Assembly (NCBI GenBank): GCA_946628865.1
Contig: CAMOXE010000014.1
Coordinates: 1-9,136 of the forward strand
From: an uncultured Clostridia bacterium
Lineage (GTDB): Bacteria > Bacillota > Clostridia > Christensenellales > Borkfalkiaceae
Direction: 5' to 3'
DNA length: 9,136 nt
Below, piece after piece: positions 1 through 5,795 of this stretch (position 1 is its first letter; every line of letters starts with the position of its first letter). Below the pieces are notes generated by a model. The model did not search any database. It had not been told where the DNA came from and saw only the letters and a list, made by a program, of their open reading frames with translations. A program made the position numbers and the translations under genes.

Positions 1-1
1 A

Positions 2-127
2 CAGACAATGCGAAACCTCGCCAAAAATATGGCTTTTATGATAAAAGCGATAAATGCGCAAAAAGAAAGAGAGGGGTTGCCCGAAATCGAACGCGGAGCG
101 TTTACAAGTTTCCCCGACGGAAGGTAA
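2..127 (+). CDS. C-terminal fragment of a probable flavodoxin-family oxidoreductase (5' end outside window)
   Basis: This frame is open from the first bases of the window and stops at TAA 125-127, giving 41 residues. The translation starts QTMRNLAKNMAFMIKAI and ends GAFTSFPDGR. An amphipathic helix of the type NLAKNMAFMIKAI, a charged Lys/Glu stretch, then a short T-[NS]-F tail resembles the C-terminus of clostridial flavodoxin-like, NAD(P)H-dependent FMN-binding oxidoreductases. That match is from memory of the family and rests on the tail only; no flavin-binding motif lies inside the window. Codon choice matches the neighbouring genes, whereas the other two plus frames here give basic or low-quality peptides. 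A start at the ATG at position 8 would give only a 39-residue protein, so a truncated gene is the better reading. It converges on the histidine phosphatase gene across a 228-nt gap. Confidence 0.55.
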   Translation, partial: QTMRNLAKNMAFMIKAINAQKEREGLPEIERGAFTSFPDGR

Positions 128-276
128 TAATATCCGATTTTTTCATTTATTTCCAAGGCTTTTAACGAAGTATATACCGACGTTTTCCCCTTATGATCGC
201 ATTCGTATTATTTTTTCAGGCATGACTCGGAAAAAATAAAAGGCTATAATCGAGTTTTATTACCCGACATGTATAC
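128..276. other. Non-coding AT-rich stretch with a 10-bp inverted repeat
   Basis: No convincing gene lies between the flavodoxin-like stop and the large hairpin. A perfect 10-bp AT-rich inverted repeat (TTATTTTTTC at 208-217, GAAAAAATAA at 230-239, 12-nt loop) sits in the middle. A TATAAT hexamer at 245-250, with a poor -35 match (ATGACT, 222-227) 17 bp upstream, could be a weak plus-strand promoter firing into the hairpin. It may equally be chance in AT-rich DNA. Confidence 0.5.
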
Positions 277-311
277 GTCCGCGCCCGCTTGCAAAGCAAG
301 CGGGCGCGGAC
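277..311. terminator. Perfect 16-bp GC-rich hairpin between convergent genes, possible bidirectional terminator
   Basis: Arms 277-292 and 296-311 are perfectly complementary over 16 bp around a 3-nt AAA loop. The hairpin lies between the flavodoxin-like gene and the 3' end of the histidine phosphatase operon, where a bidirectional terminator is expected. Neither side has a real U-tract: the plus strand continues AATTTATTAAAA and the minus strand continues GTATACATGTCGGG. It is therefore not a textbook intrinsic terminator and could instead act as a 3' stabilising structure or be a small palindromic repeat. Confidence 0.5.
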
Positions 312-362
312 AATTTATTAAAATCAAATTATTATATGCCGACAATCTGTTAAAATCAAATT
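309..362. repeat. 22-bp direct repeat overlapping the 3' end of the phosphatase gene
   Basis: Positions 309-330 and 341-362 match at 20 of 22 bases, with a 10-bp spacer (32-bp period). The shared core is GTTAAAATCAAATT or ATTAAAATCAAATT, preceded by GACAAT. The second copy includes the stop codon and last codon of the phosphatase gene, and the first copy begins with the last three bases of the hairpin arm. A local duplication of the gene end is the simplest explanation. Confidence 0.6.
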
Positions 363-1066
363 CCGATATAATGATAAGGCTTTAATCCGCCTTTATACAA
401 ATGCGGATAGCCGCTGTATTCTATTACCCGAGGAACGGCAACGCCGTCTTTTGCGTCGAAACTTATAACCGTTTCGCAACTCGTAGACATATGCTCGAAA
501 TGCAGACAGAATATATTATACGGTATATCTAAAATACTGCTTAAAAATGCCATACCGAATCCCCCGTGCGCAAAAAACGCTATGCGCTTATCGTTCGGTT
601 TTACCGCTTTATACTGCCGTTTTTCTCTGTCGTGAACGTAGCCTAATTTCTCAAAGAACGCGTCGGTTTCGCGGTTTATACGCTCCACTCCGCGTTTAAA
701 AGAGTAATCTTTAAAATACTCGTGTTCGTACCATTTACCGTTTAATGCAACGACTTCGCTTTTATTGAACTTATCCATCAAATCACGACAGAAAAAGCAC
801 CAAGTCCATTTGCCGTCGTCGTCTACGCCGAAATCCTCCGCGGCTTTGTCCTCCCTCGCCCAGTCAAAAACAGTCGTGCTTAACCCGAGTTTGTCTGCGG
901 TCGGTTTTGCGGTAAGAATCGCGCGGGTAGAACTCGACGAATAGAGTTCGTCTATTTTTGCCTCGACGAGCCTTTCGGATAATAGTTCCGCCTGCTTTTC
1001 GCCGTGCGGCGTTATGCTGTCCGGATTATATATCGGATCAGCGTGTCTTATATAGTAAAAATACAT
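356..1066 (-). CDS. Histidine phosphatase (phosphoglycerate mutase-like) superfamily protein
   Basis: This 236-residue cytoplasmic protein belongs to the branch-1/branch-2 histidine phosphatase fold, which transfers phosphate through a phosphohistidine. The N-terminal motif IRHADP places the nucleophile at His8; the classic RHG is here RHA. The LYSSSSTRAILTA block supplies a phosphate-binding Arg48, and AFFAHGGFG supplies the second catalytic His167. Between them, residues 65-150 form a long charged and aromatic insert (WTWCFF around 87-92) that probably shapes the substrate pocket. The substrate cannot be read from the sequence; phosphoglycerate mutase, sugar phosphatase and nucleotide-loop phosphatase roles are all possible. 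The gene is last in the minus-strand run and starts 1 nt after the recR stop, so translational coupling is likely. Its Shine-Dalgarno is only a purine-rich AAAAGAAA. No transmembrane or signal segment is seen. Confidence 0.85.
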   Translation of the reverse strand: MYFYYIRHADPIYNPDSITPHGEKQAELLSERLVEAKIDELYSSSSTRAILTAKPTADKLGLSTTVFDWAREDKAAEDFGVDDDGKWTWCFFCRDLMDKFNKSEVVALNGKWYEHEYFKDYSFKRGVERINRETDAFFEKLGYVHDREKRQYKAVKPNDKRIAFFAHGGFGMAFLSSILDIPYNIFCLHFEHMSTSCETVISFDAKDGVAVPRVIEYSGYPHLYKGGLKPYHYIGI

Positions 1067-1067
1067 T

Positions 1068-1661
1068 TTATATTTCTTTTCTGTCGAGTATAGCGCGCGA
1101 AATGGTTATTTCGTCCGCGTATTCTATCTCGCTGCCGATAGGTATTCCGTGCGCAAGGCGCGTGACCTTTATTCCGAGCGGCTTTATAAGCGACGATATG
1201 TACATAGCCGTCGCCTCGCCCTCTACGTCGGGGTTGGTAGCCATTATTACCTCTTTAACTCCGCCCTCGGCTATCCTTGCGAGAAGTTCTTTAATGCGTA
1301 TATCGTTAGGCGTTACGCCGTCCATGGGACTTATTACGCCGTGCAGAACGTGATAAACACCCTTGAACTCCCTCGCCTTTTCCATCGCAAGGACGTCCTT
1401 CGGCTCTTTCACTACGCAGATTATCGACGCGTCGCGGGTTTTACATATATCGCAAACATCCTCGTCCGTGTAGTTTCCGCATTTCGAGCAATAATGCACT
1501 TTCGATTTAGCGTTCAGTATGCTCTCCGCAAACGACTTCGCCTCGCTCTCGGTCATATTAATCACACTATACGCATAGCGCTGTGCCGTCTTTGCGCCGA
1601 CGCCCGGCAGTTTGGTAAACTCGTTGATAAGTCTGCCTATAGGCTCGATATATCCGCTCAT
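1068..1661 (-). CDS. recR: Recombination mediator protein RecR
   Basis: RecR works with RecO (and RecF) to load RecA at gapped or broken DNA, forming a ring clamp around DNA. At 197 residues it is full length for the family. The helix-hairpin-helix region contains LPGVGAKTAQRYA (18-30). A four-cysteine zinc site lies at Cys58, Cys61, Cys70 and Cys73. The Toprim domain runs from about 78 to 175 with ICVVKEPKDVLAMEKAREF and ATNPDVEGEATAMYI. The C-terminal block RLAHGIPIGSEIEYADE corresponds to the usual RIAHGLPVGGDLEYADE; GSEIE in place of GGDLE is a conservative variant. The start lies 3 nt after the ybaB stop, consistent with coupled translation from the ybaB end, since only a weak GGCGG is found upstream. 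dnaX-ybaB-recR is the classical bacterial order. Confidence 0.97.
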   Translation of the reverse strand: MSGYIEPIGRLINEFTKLPGVGAKTAQRYAYSVINMTESEAKSFAESILNAKSKVHYCSKCGNYTDEDVCDICKTRDASIICVVKEPKDVLAMEKAREFKGVYHVLHGVISPMDGVTPNDIRIKELLARIAEGGVKEVIMATNPDVEGEATAMYISSLIKPLGIKVTRLAHGIPIGSEIEYADEITISRAILDRKEI

Positions 1662-1664
1662 ATC

Positions 1665-2009
1665 TTAAAACAGACCGCCCGCACCGCCGAACGCGCCCAT
1701 CTTCTCAGCGTAAACTTCGTCGGCTTTTTCGTAGGCGGAATTGAGCGCCGCCACGATCAGATCCTCGAGCATTTCGACGTCGTCCGGATCGACTACGGAA
1801 CTGTCGATATTTATGCCCTTGACGACTTTTTTGCCGTTTACGGTTACTTTAACGAGTCCGTTGCCGCTCTCGCCGACTATTTCGGCGTCTTCGAGTTCTT
1901 CTTGCGCTTTAGTCATCTGCTCCTGCATTTTCTGCGCTTGTTTCATAAGTTGTTGCATTTGCGCTCCGCCGCCGAATCCGCCGCCGAAACCTCTTCCGTA
2001 TCCTGCCAT
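1665..2009 (-). CDS. ybaB: YbaB/EbfC-family nucleoid-associated DNA-binding protein
   Basis: This is a 114-residue member of the small dimeric YbaB/EbfC family, which binds DNA as tweezer-like dimers and is nearly always encoded between dnaX and recR. The N-terminus is unusually glycine-rich (MAGYGRGFGGGFGGGA), followed by a long Gln/Met/Lys helix (about 16-45) that forms the coiled-coil arm. The conserved core LVKVTVNGKKVVKGINID at 52-69 and the helical end (73-104) follow, then a second Gly-rich tail ending GGLF. The start is supported by a strong AAAGGAGA 6 nt before ATG. The dnaX stop is 17 nt upstream. The exact cellular role of the family remains unsettled (nucleoid organisation or help to RecR/DnaX). 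Confidence 0.95.
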   Translation of the reverse strand: MAGYGRGFGGGFGGGAQMQQLMKQAQKMQEQMTKAQEELEDAEIVGESGNGLVKVTVNGKKVVKGINIDSSVVDPDDVEMLEDLIVAALNSAYEKADEVYAEKMGAFGGAGGLF

Positions 2010-2026
2010 AATTTCTCTCCTTTATA

Positions 2027-3700
2027 TCAATCGGTTACTTTAACCTTGTCCGCGCCGAATAATTCGCGCATCTTTTCTATATCTTTGTCCGTTTCAGCCT
2101 CTTTCATACTCTCCATAACGACTTCCACGTCGTAGTCGCCTACGCTCTTTACCGTCTTTGAAAGTACCGCGAGGTTATCCGCTTTTGTGACCGCAGCATA
2201 GCCGCTTTCGTCTTTTGCAAGTATTTTGAGCGTTTTCCCTTGCAAAACCGCGCTCATTTCCTGACACGCCACCCACAGCATTATGTTTCCGTCCGCGCGG
2301 AGTTTTCTTATAACCGTCCCCCAAAGCCGTCCCGCGCTCGGCAATACTTCGGGTTTTGCCGCCGTCTGCGGTTTTATCTCGGTTTTTTTCTCCGTCGGCA
2401 AAACTTCGTCGAATTCTATGGGCGGAGGAACTAACCCCAAATACCCGCCGAAATCGACTTGCTCGATTTTGTCTTTCTCCACGGGCTTTATCTCCGCGGT
2501 TTTTTTTGGTTCTGAAATGTCTTTTTCTGTTTTTCTTTCGATCGGCGCGCCGCCCTTAAGAGCGTTTTCAAGCGCGGAGATCCTCGAAATAAGCGCCTCT
2601 AAATTATAGTCGTTTTCGGGCATCGACGCCTTTATTACCGCCGTTTCCAACACCACCCTCGGAGTTTGCGTATATCTGAGCGTTGCCTCGGCCTCGCCGA
2701 ATATCTCAACAGCACGAAGAAGTCCCGCCTCGGGCGCGGATTCTCCCGCCGCTTTTACGCTTTCGTATATCTCTTCGGGAAGTTCCAAAATCTCCTTGCC
2801 GTTTTTACAGGACTTGCAAATAATAATCTCGCGAAGTCTCGTTATGACGTCTCTGCAAAGCACACCGACGTTTTTGCCGCCGTCGGCAAGTTTTTCCACG
2901 GTCTCGAGCGCCTCGCCCGTATTTGATGACAATATAGCCCCTATCAACCGAGTTATGCTGTCGCTGTCCGTTCCGCCGAGAACTTCCAAAACGTCGCCAT
3001 AGGTAAGTTTCCCGTCGCGATACGAAACGCATATATCTGCTATCGAAAGCGCGTCTCTTATACACCCGCCGCCCGCGCGAGCGATGGCGTATATCGCCTC
3101 TTCGTCGCAGTCTTTGCCTATCTCTTTATACACGTCGCGGATAAGCCCCGCCACTTCCGCGGTGGGAATAAGTTTGAAATCGAAACGCATGCACCGAGAC
3201 AAAATAGTTGCCGGGAGTTTGTGCGCCTCTGTGGTAGCGAGAATAAACACGGCGTGTTCGGGCGGCTCTTCGAGCGTCTTTAACAGAGCGTTGAAAGCCT
3301 CCGTCGTCAGCATATGCACTTCGTCGATTATATATACCTTGTACTTTCCCGCAACGGGAGGATATTGTATTTTCTCGCGAATTTCGCGGACGTTTTCGAC
3401 TTTATTGTTAGACGCCGCGTCCATTTCGAGAATATCGAGGTTGGAACTCTCTGCTAAAGCCTTACACGCCTCGCATTCCCCGCAAGGCGAACCGTCTTTC
3501 GGTGAAAGACAATTTATCGCGCGCGCAAATATCTTTGCTGTGGAGGTCTTTCCCGTACCCCTCGCACCGCAAAACAAATACGCGTGTCCTATCCTGCCGG
3601 TTTTTATTTGGTTTTTTAAGGTCCTTACGATGTGGTCTTGACCGATCACGCCGTCAAAGGTAGTCGGTCTGAACCGCCTATATAGCGCAAGATACGCCAT
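2027..3700 (-). CDS. dnaX: DNA polymerase III subunits gamma/tau (clamp loader ATPase)
   Basis: DnaX is the ATPase of the clamp loader that opens and loads the beta sliding clamp; its long tau form also links the replicative polymerase to the helicase. The protein is 557 residues. Walker A GARGTGKT is at 45-52. A zinc module uses Cys64, Cys73, Cys76 and Cys79. Walker B IIDEVHML is at 124-131, and sensor 1 and the SRC motif lie in LATTEAHKLPATILSRC (154-170). Sensor 2 GGGCIRDALS with Arg215 follows. Domain III ends near residue 370, then a Lys/Glu/Pro-rich linker (380-440) and a C-terminal tau domain (about 450-540). A run of eight A residues encodes Lys399-Lys400 at the linker and could allow slippage to a short gamma form. 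The start follows a GGGGGT Shine-Dalgarno, 25 nt after the sigH-like stop. Confidence 0.97.
   Translation of the reverse strand: MAYLALYRRFRPTTFDGVIGQDHIVRTLKNQIKTGRIGHAYLFCGARGTGKTSTAKIFARAINCLSPKDGSPCGECEACKALAESSNLDILEMDAASNNKVENVREIREKIQYPPVAGKYKVYIIDEVHMLTTEAFNALLKTLEEPPEHAVFILATTEAHKLPATILSRCMRFDFKLIPTAEVAGLIRDVYKEIGKDCDEEAIYAIARAGGGCIRDALSIADICVSYRDGKLTYGDVLEVLGGTDSDSITRLIGAILSSNTGEALETVEKLADGGKNVGVLCRDVITRLREIIICKSCKNGKEILELPEEIYESVKAAGESAPEAGLLRAVEIFGEAEATLRYTQTPRVVLETAVIKASMPENDYNLEALISRISALENALKGGAPIERKTEKDISEPKKTAEIKPVEKDKIEQVDFGGYLGLVPPPIEFDEVLPTEKKTEIKPQTAAKPEVLPSAGRLWGTVIRKLRADGNIMLWVACQEMSAVLQGKTLKILAKDESGYAAVTKADNLAVLSKTVKSVGDYDVEVVMESMKEAETDKDIEKMRELFGADKVKVTD
2500..2507 (-). 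promoter_or_regulatory. A8 candidate slippery tract at the dnaX gamma/tau junction
   Basis: On the coding strand the codons read CCA AAA AAA ACC (Pro398 to Thr401), so an A-AAA-AAA heptamer lies in frame. Loss of one A, as in transcriptional slippage, gives three codons (Pro-Arg-Arg) and then TAA at 2490-2488, making a product of about 403 residues that ends just after domain III. A ribosomal -1 shift instead enters a frame open to a TAA at 2177-2175, so it would not truncate early. E. coli (A-AAA-AAG) and Thermus (A9) dnaX are known to use such sites; use here is inferred. Confidence 0.4.
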
Positions 3701-3725
3701 AATACCCCCTTAAGGAGTTCTGCTC

Positions 3726-4277
3726 CTATATGATTTTTCTTATCTTTTTCCTCGCGCGCTGCAAAGCATTGTCTATCGCTTTTTCGCTTTTGCCCGTCAA
3801 AGAGGATATTTCGCCGTAATTATGCCCGTCGAGGTAAGACGACAGTATCGAATATTCGGTTTTGGAGAGATAATTTCTAAGACTCGCCATAAACTCCGTT
3901 CCGCTCTCTTCGCCTATAACCGTATCCTCTAAGTCAGGCGCGGAAATATTTTCGCCGTCTATATCCGACGCGAAGTTAAGCGGCATATTGCCCTTTGAAT
4001 TGTATCTCTTCACGGCGTCGAAAACCTTTTGCCGTATGCAGTTCGCCGCATGCGTTTTAAAAGACGCGCCCCTATTTTCATCGAAAGTGTCCGCCGCCTT
4101 TAAAAGCCCCAAAAGTCCTTCTTGCGCGACGTCGTCGAGGTCGCCGCCCAAAAGAAAATAAGATCGCGCAATGCGCTTTACGGTTACGCCGTACCTCGAG
4201 TAAATCTCCGCAAAGGCGTCGGCGTTCCCCGATTTATGCAGGGCTATAAGTTCGTTATCGGACAGACTATCGTACAT
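3726..4277 (-). CDS. sigH: RNA polymerase sigma factor, SigH (Spo0H)-like
   Basis: This 183-residue sigma-70 family protein resembles SigH, which in Bacillus directs early sporulation and transition-state genes. Region 2 covers roughly 18-92: ARSYFLLGGDLDDVAQEGLL matches the SigH core (RSYFLIGADREDIVQEG in B. subtilis, from memory), followed by the -10 recognition helix and NCIRQKVFDAVKRYNSKG. A short acidic linker (105-127) leads to region 4 (130-183), with YLDGHNYGEIS at 148-158 and a recognition helix around GKSEKAIDNALQRARKKI. It is shorter than B. subtilis SigH (about 218), mainly through a trimmed N-terminus and linker. The start is 1 nt past the rlmB stop, with AGAAGG as a possible Shine-Dalgarno inside rlmB. 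The rlmB neighbour is typical for sigH. A different low-GC ECF-type role cannot be fully excluded. Confidence 0.88.
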   Translation of the reverse strand: MYDSLSDNELIALHKSGNADAFAEIYSRYGVTVKRIARSYFLLGGDLDDVAQEGLLGLLKAADTFDENRGASFKTHAANCIRQKVFDAVKRYNSKGNMPLNFASDIDGENISAPDLEDTVIGEESGTEFMASLRNYLSKTEYSILSSYLDGHNYGEISSLTGKSEKAIDNALQRARKKIRKII

Positions 4278-4278
4278 T

Positions 4279-4995
4279 TTACCGCCTTCTTAAGCACTCG
4301 AAAACCGCGACGCCGGTCGCTACCGACGCGTTTAAGGAGTTTATCTTGCCGCGCATGGGTATAGACAGCACTCCGTCGCACTTCTTTTTCGTCAGCGCGT
4401 TCACGCCCGTGTCCTCTCCGCCTATGACGAGACAAATTCTCCCGCCTATATCCGCTTTATATATGTTTTCGCCGTCCGCCTCTAAGGCGTAAGTCCAGAC
4501 GTTTTCCGCCTTTAATCGCTCTATAGCCGCGTTTACGTTCACTACGCGCGCGATTTTAACGTGGTTCGCCCCGCCCTCGGATATTCGCATTACTATATCG
4601 GTTACGGCGGCGCTGCGGTGCTTGCCTATTATAAGACCGTCTACCCCCGCGCATTCGCACACCCTTATTATACTGCCGAGGTTGTGCGGATCCTCTACTC
4701 CGTCGAGCGCCACGAAAAACGCGTCGGCCTTTCCTTCCGCGCTTTTAAGCATATCTTCAAAATCCGCGTAGCGATATTCCGAAACGTATGCGATAAAGCC
4801 CTGATGCCGACGTGAGTCGCTCTCTTTATCGAGTATCGCCTTGTCCGCAAAATGGATCTTCACGCCCTTTTGCTTTGCGGAATAGACTATGCTTTTCGAC
4901 TCCTCGTCGCGCATTCCGTTCTGAACGAGAAGTTTATCAATGGTTTTATCCGTCTTTAAAAGTTCCCTTACGGAATTTTTACCCTCTATTTTCAT
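4279..4995 (-). CDS. rlmB: TrmH/SpoU-family 23S rRNA 2'-O-methyltransferase (RlmB-like)
   Basis: This 238-residue SPOUT methyltransferase most likely methylates the 2'-OH of a guanosine in 23S rRNA using S-adenosylmethionine. The N-terminal substrate-binding domain (1-75) begins with the G-K-N-S-V-R-E-L-L type motif. The catalytic SPOUT domain shows motif 1 ALDGVEDPHNLGSIIRVCE (96-114, with Asn105 and Arg111). Motif 2 is LVIGGEDTGV (189-198), and motif 3 is IPMRGKINSLNASVATGVA (212-230), which form the trefoil knot that binds the cofactor. Motif 2 reads GGEDTG rather than the more usual GSEGKG. The start codon overlaps the end of mrnC by 17 nt, with GAGGG 5 nt before ATG, so translation is probably coupled. 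The mrnC-rlmB-sigH order is the usual Firmicutes context. Confidence 0.93.
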   Translation of the reverse strand: MKIEGKNSVRELLKTDKTIDKLLVQNGMRDEESKSIVYSAKQKGVKIHFADKAILDKESDSRRHQGFIAYVSEYRYADFEDMLKSAEGKADAFFVALDGVEDPHNLGSIIRVCECAGVDGLIIGKHRSAAVTDIVMRISEGGANHVKIARVVNVNAAIERLKAENVWTYALEADGENIYKADIGGRICLVIGGEDTGVNALTKKKCDGVLSIPMRGKINSLNASVATGVAVFECLRRR

Positions 4996-5368
4996 TATCG
5001 CCCTCGTAATTCAGTAAATATTCCAGCCGCTCGCGGTCGCCGATAAGATACAAATACCCAAAAACCGCCTCTATCCCCGTGGAATTGTTGTACTCGAAAG
5101 TTTTAGCGTGTTTGGGTCGAGTGTTCTTTTTCGCGTTTCTCGCGCGGCGAAAAATATCCGTTTCTTCCTCTGTCATTATCGGCAAAAGCACTTCCGAAAG
5201 TTTCGACTGTGCCTCCGCGCAGACGTGATTTGCGGCGAGTTTATTCAAATCGTTCGGTTTCATCTCACGCTCGGACAAAAGTTTTTGCCTTATGTATAGC
5301 GAATACACTGCGTCGCCTACGAACGCTAAATTTATTACGTTTAAATTTCTGACCTCAATTATAGTCAT
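4979..5368 (-). CDS. mrnC: Mini-ribonuclease III
   Basis: Mini-RNase III is a dimeric RNase III-type nuclease without a double-stranded-RNA-binding domain; in Bacillus it matures 23S rRNA ends. The 129-residue protein consists of the nuclease domain only, as expected. The signature NLAFVGDAVYSLYIR (13-27) carries the catalytic Asp19. KPNDLNKLAANHVCAEAQS (37-55) and RRARNAKKNTRPKHAKT (74-90) form the RNA-contacting helices. TGIEAVFGYLYL (97-108) supplies the second acidic residue, Glu100. There is no Shine-Dalgarno before the ATG, and the TATAAT box ends only 6 nt upstream, so this ATG appears to be the 5' end of the mRNA. No ATG, GTG or TTG with a better context lies between residues 1 and 20. 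It is first in the seven-gene run ending in the histidine phosphatase. Confidence 0.94.
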   Translation of the reverse strand: MTIIEVRNLNVINLAFVGDAVYSLYIRQKLLSEREMKPNDLNKLAANHVCAEAQSKLSEVLLPIMTEEETDIFRRARNAKKNTRPKHAKTFEYNNSTGIEAVFGYLYLIGDRERLEYLLNYEGDNENRG

Positions 5369-5374
5369 GTAACT

Positions 5375-5403
5375 ATTATATCATAACTTATTTTATTTTT
5401 CAA
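5375..5403 (-). promoter_or_regulatory. Sigma-A promoter of the mrnC-to-phosphatase operon (leaderless)
   Basis: On the minus strand, TTGAAA (5403-5398) is followed by a 17-bp AT-rich spacer and a perfect TATAAT (5380-5375). Taking the last base of the hexamer as -7 puts +1 at 5368, which is the A of the mrnC ATG. It lies just downstream of the terminator at 5416-5456, so it is the only visible promoter for the seven-gene run. Confidence 0.82.
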
Positions 5404-5415
5404 TTAAATCAAGGC

Positions 5416-5456
5416 AAAAAAAACTCCGCCAAGCGTCCGAAAGGACGCTTGGCGGA
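5416..5456 (-). terminator. Intrinsic terminator after ymxH
   Basis: A perfect 14-bp stem (5425-5438 with 5443-5456) encloses a 4-nt loop. On the minus strand it is followed by one G and then eight U residues (5423-5416). It sits 5 nt past the ymxH stop and separates purA/ymxH transcription from the mrnC promoter. The plus-strand side lacks a good U-tract, so it is one-directional. Confidence 0.93.
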
Positions 5457-5461
5457 AAAGT

Positions 5462-5734
5462 TTATTCTTCGTATTCTATTCCGGACGTTTCACTCGCAGA
5501 CTCATGCTCGGCAAGCCTTACCAAAACCGCGTCGTCGCCGATTCTGTCGATACAACAGAAATTGATTATCAGTTCCGAGCCGCCGAAAAACGAATTTTTC
5601 TTTCCCGGCACTATTATCCCCGATATTTTTCCGTCCGGAAACGATATTACGAGATCGGTTATTTTGCCTAAATTCCTGCCGTCCGCAACGTTTATCACGC
5701 ACTTTTTCTTTATATCCGAATAGTTATACGTCAT
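5462..5734 (-). CDS. YlmC/YmxH-family sporulation-associated PRC-barrel protein
   Basis: This is a 90-residue single-domain protein. SDIKKKCVINVADGRNLGKI (6-25) is the opening strand pair of the PRC-barrel. SFPDGKISGIIVPGKKNSFF (31-50) and the end INFCCIDRIGDDAVLVRL (56-73) match the YlmC/YmxH pattern of a barrel closing with V-x-I-G-x-D-x-I-L-V. The family is widespread in spore formers and is often sporulation-linked, but its molecular role is unknown. The C-terminus (74-90) is an acidic Ser/Glu tail. Translation start is supported by AGAGG 7 nt before ATG. It lies 61 nt after the purA stop and ends at a strong terminator, so it may be read both from its own promoter and from purA. Confidence 0.87.
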   Translation of the reverse strand: MTYNYSDIKKKCVINVADGRNLGKITDLVISFPDGKISGIIVPGKKNSFFGGSELIINFCCIDRIGDDAVLVRLAEHESASETSGIEYEE

Positions 5735-5773
5735 TTATATGCCTCTTTACATATTTATGACCTAAACAATCGA

Positions 5774-5779
5774 ATTATA
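5774..5779 (-). promoter_or_regulatory. Candidate -10 box for ymxH
   Basis: A perfect TATAAT lies on the minus strand in the purA-ymxH gap, about 39 bp before the ymxH start codon. No convincing -35 is found at 15-18 bp; the best matches keep only about half of TTGACA and overlap the purA stop. It may be a weak promoter, or one needing an activator. Confidence 0.35.
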
Positions 5780-5795
5780 CCGAACGAGCGAAAAG

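Noticed and set aside
54..239. 61-codon plus-strand frame starting MRKKKERG
   Set aside because: It overlaps the better-supported C-terminal frame ending at 127, has no Shine-Dalgarno and is of basic, low-quality composition.
222..250. Plus-strand promoter with TATAAT at 245-250
   Set aside because: The -35 match is poor (ATGACT), the DNA is AT-rich, and no plus-strand gene lies downstream. It is mentioned only as context for the hairpin.
1149..2135. 328-codon plus-strand open frame across recR and ybaB
   Set aside because: It is antisense to two unmistakable conserved genes, and its translation is Arg/Tyr/His/Leu-rich with no domain. Antisense openness is common here because of the codon bias of the minus-strand genes.
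3084..3641. 185-codon plus-strand open frame opposite dnaX
   Set aside because: It lies wholly inside the conserved ATPase region of dnaX on the other strand, and its Ser/Arg-rich translation matches no family.
3709..3723. Small hairpin AGGAG/CTCCT in the sigH-dnaX gap
   Set aside because: It has only five base pairs and no U-tract, so it is too weak to call a terminator or attenuator.
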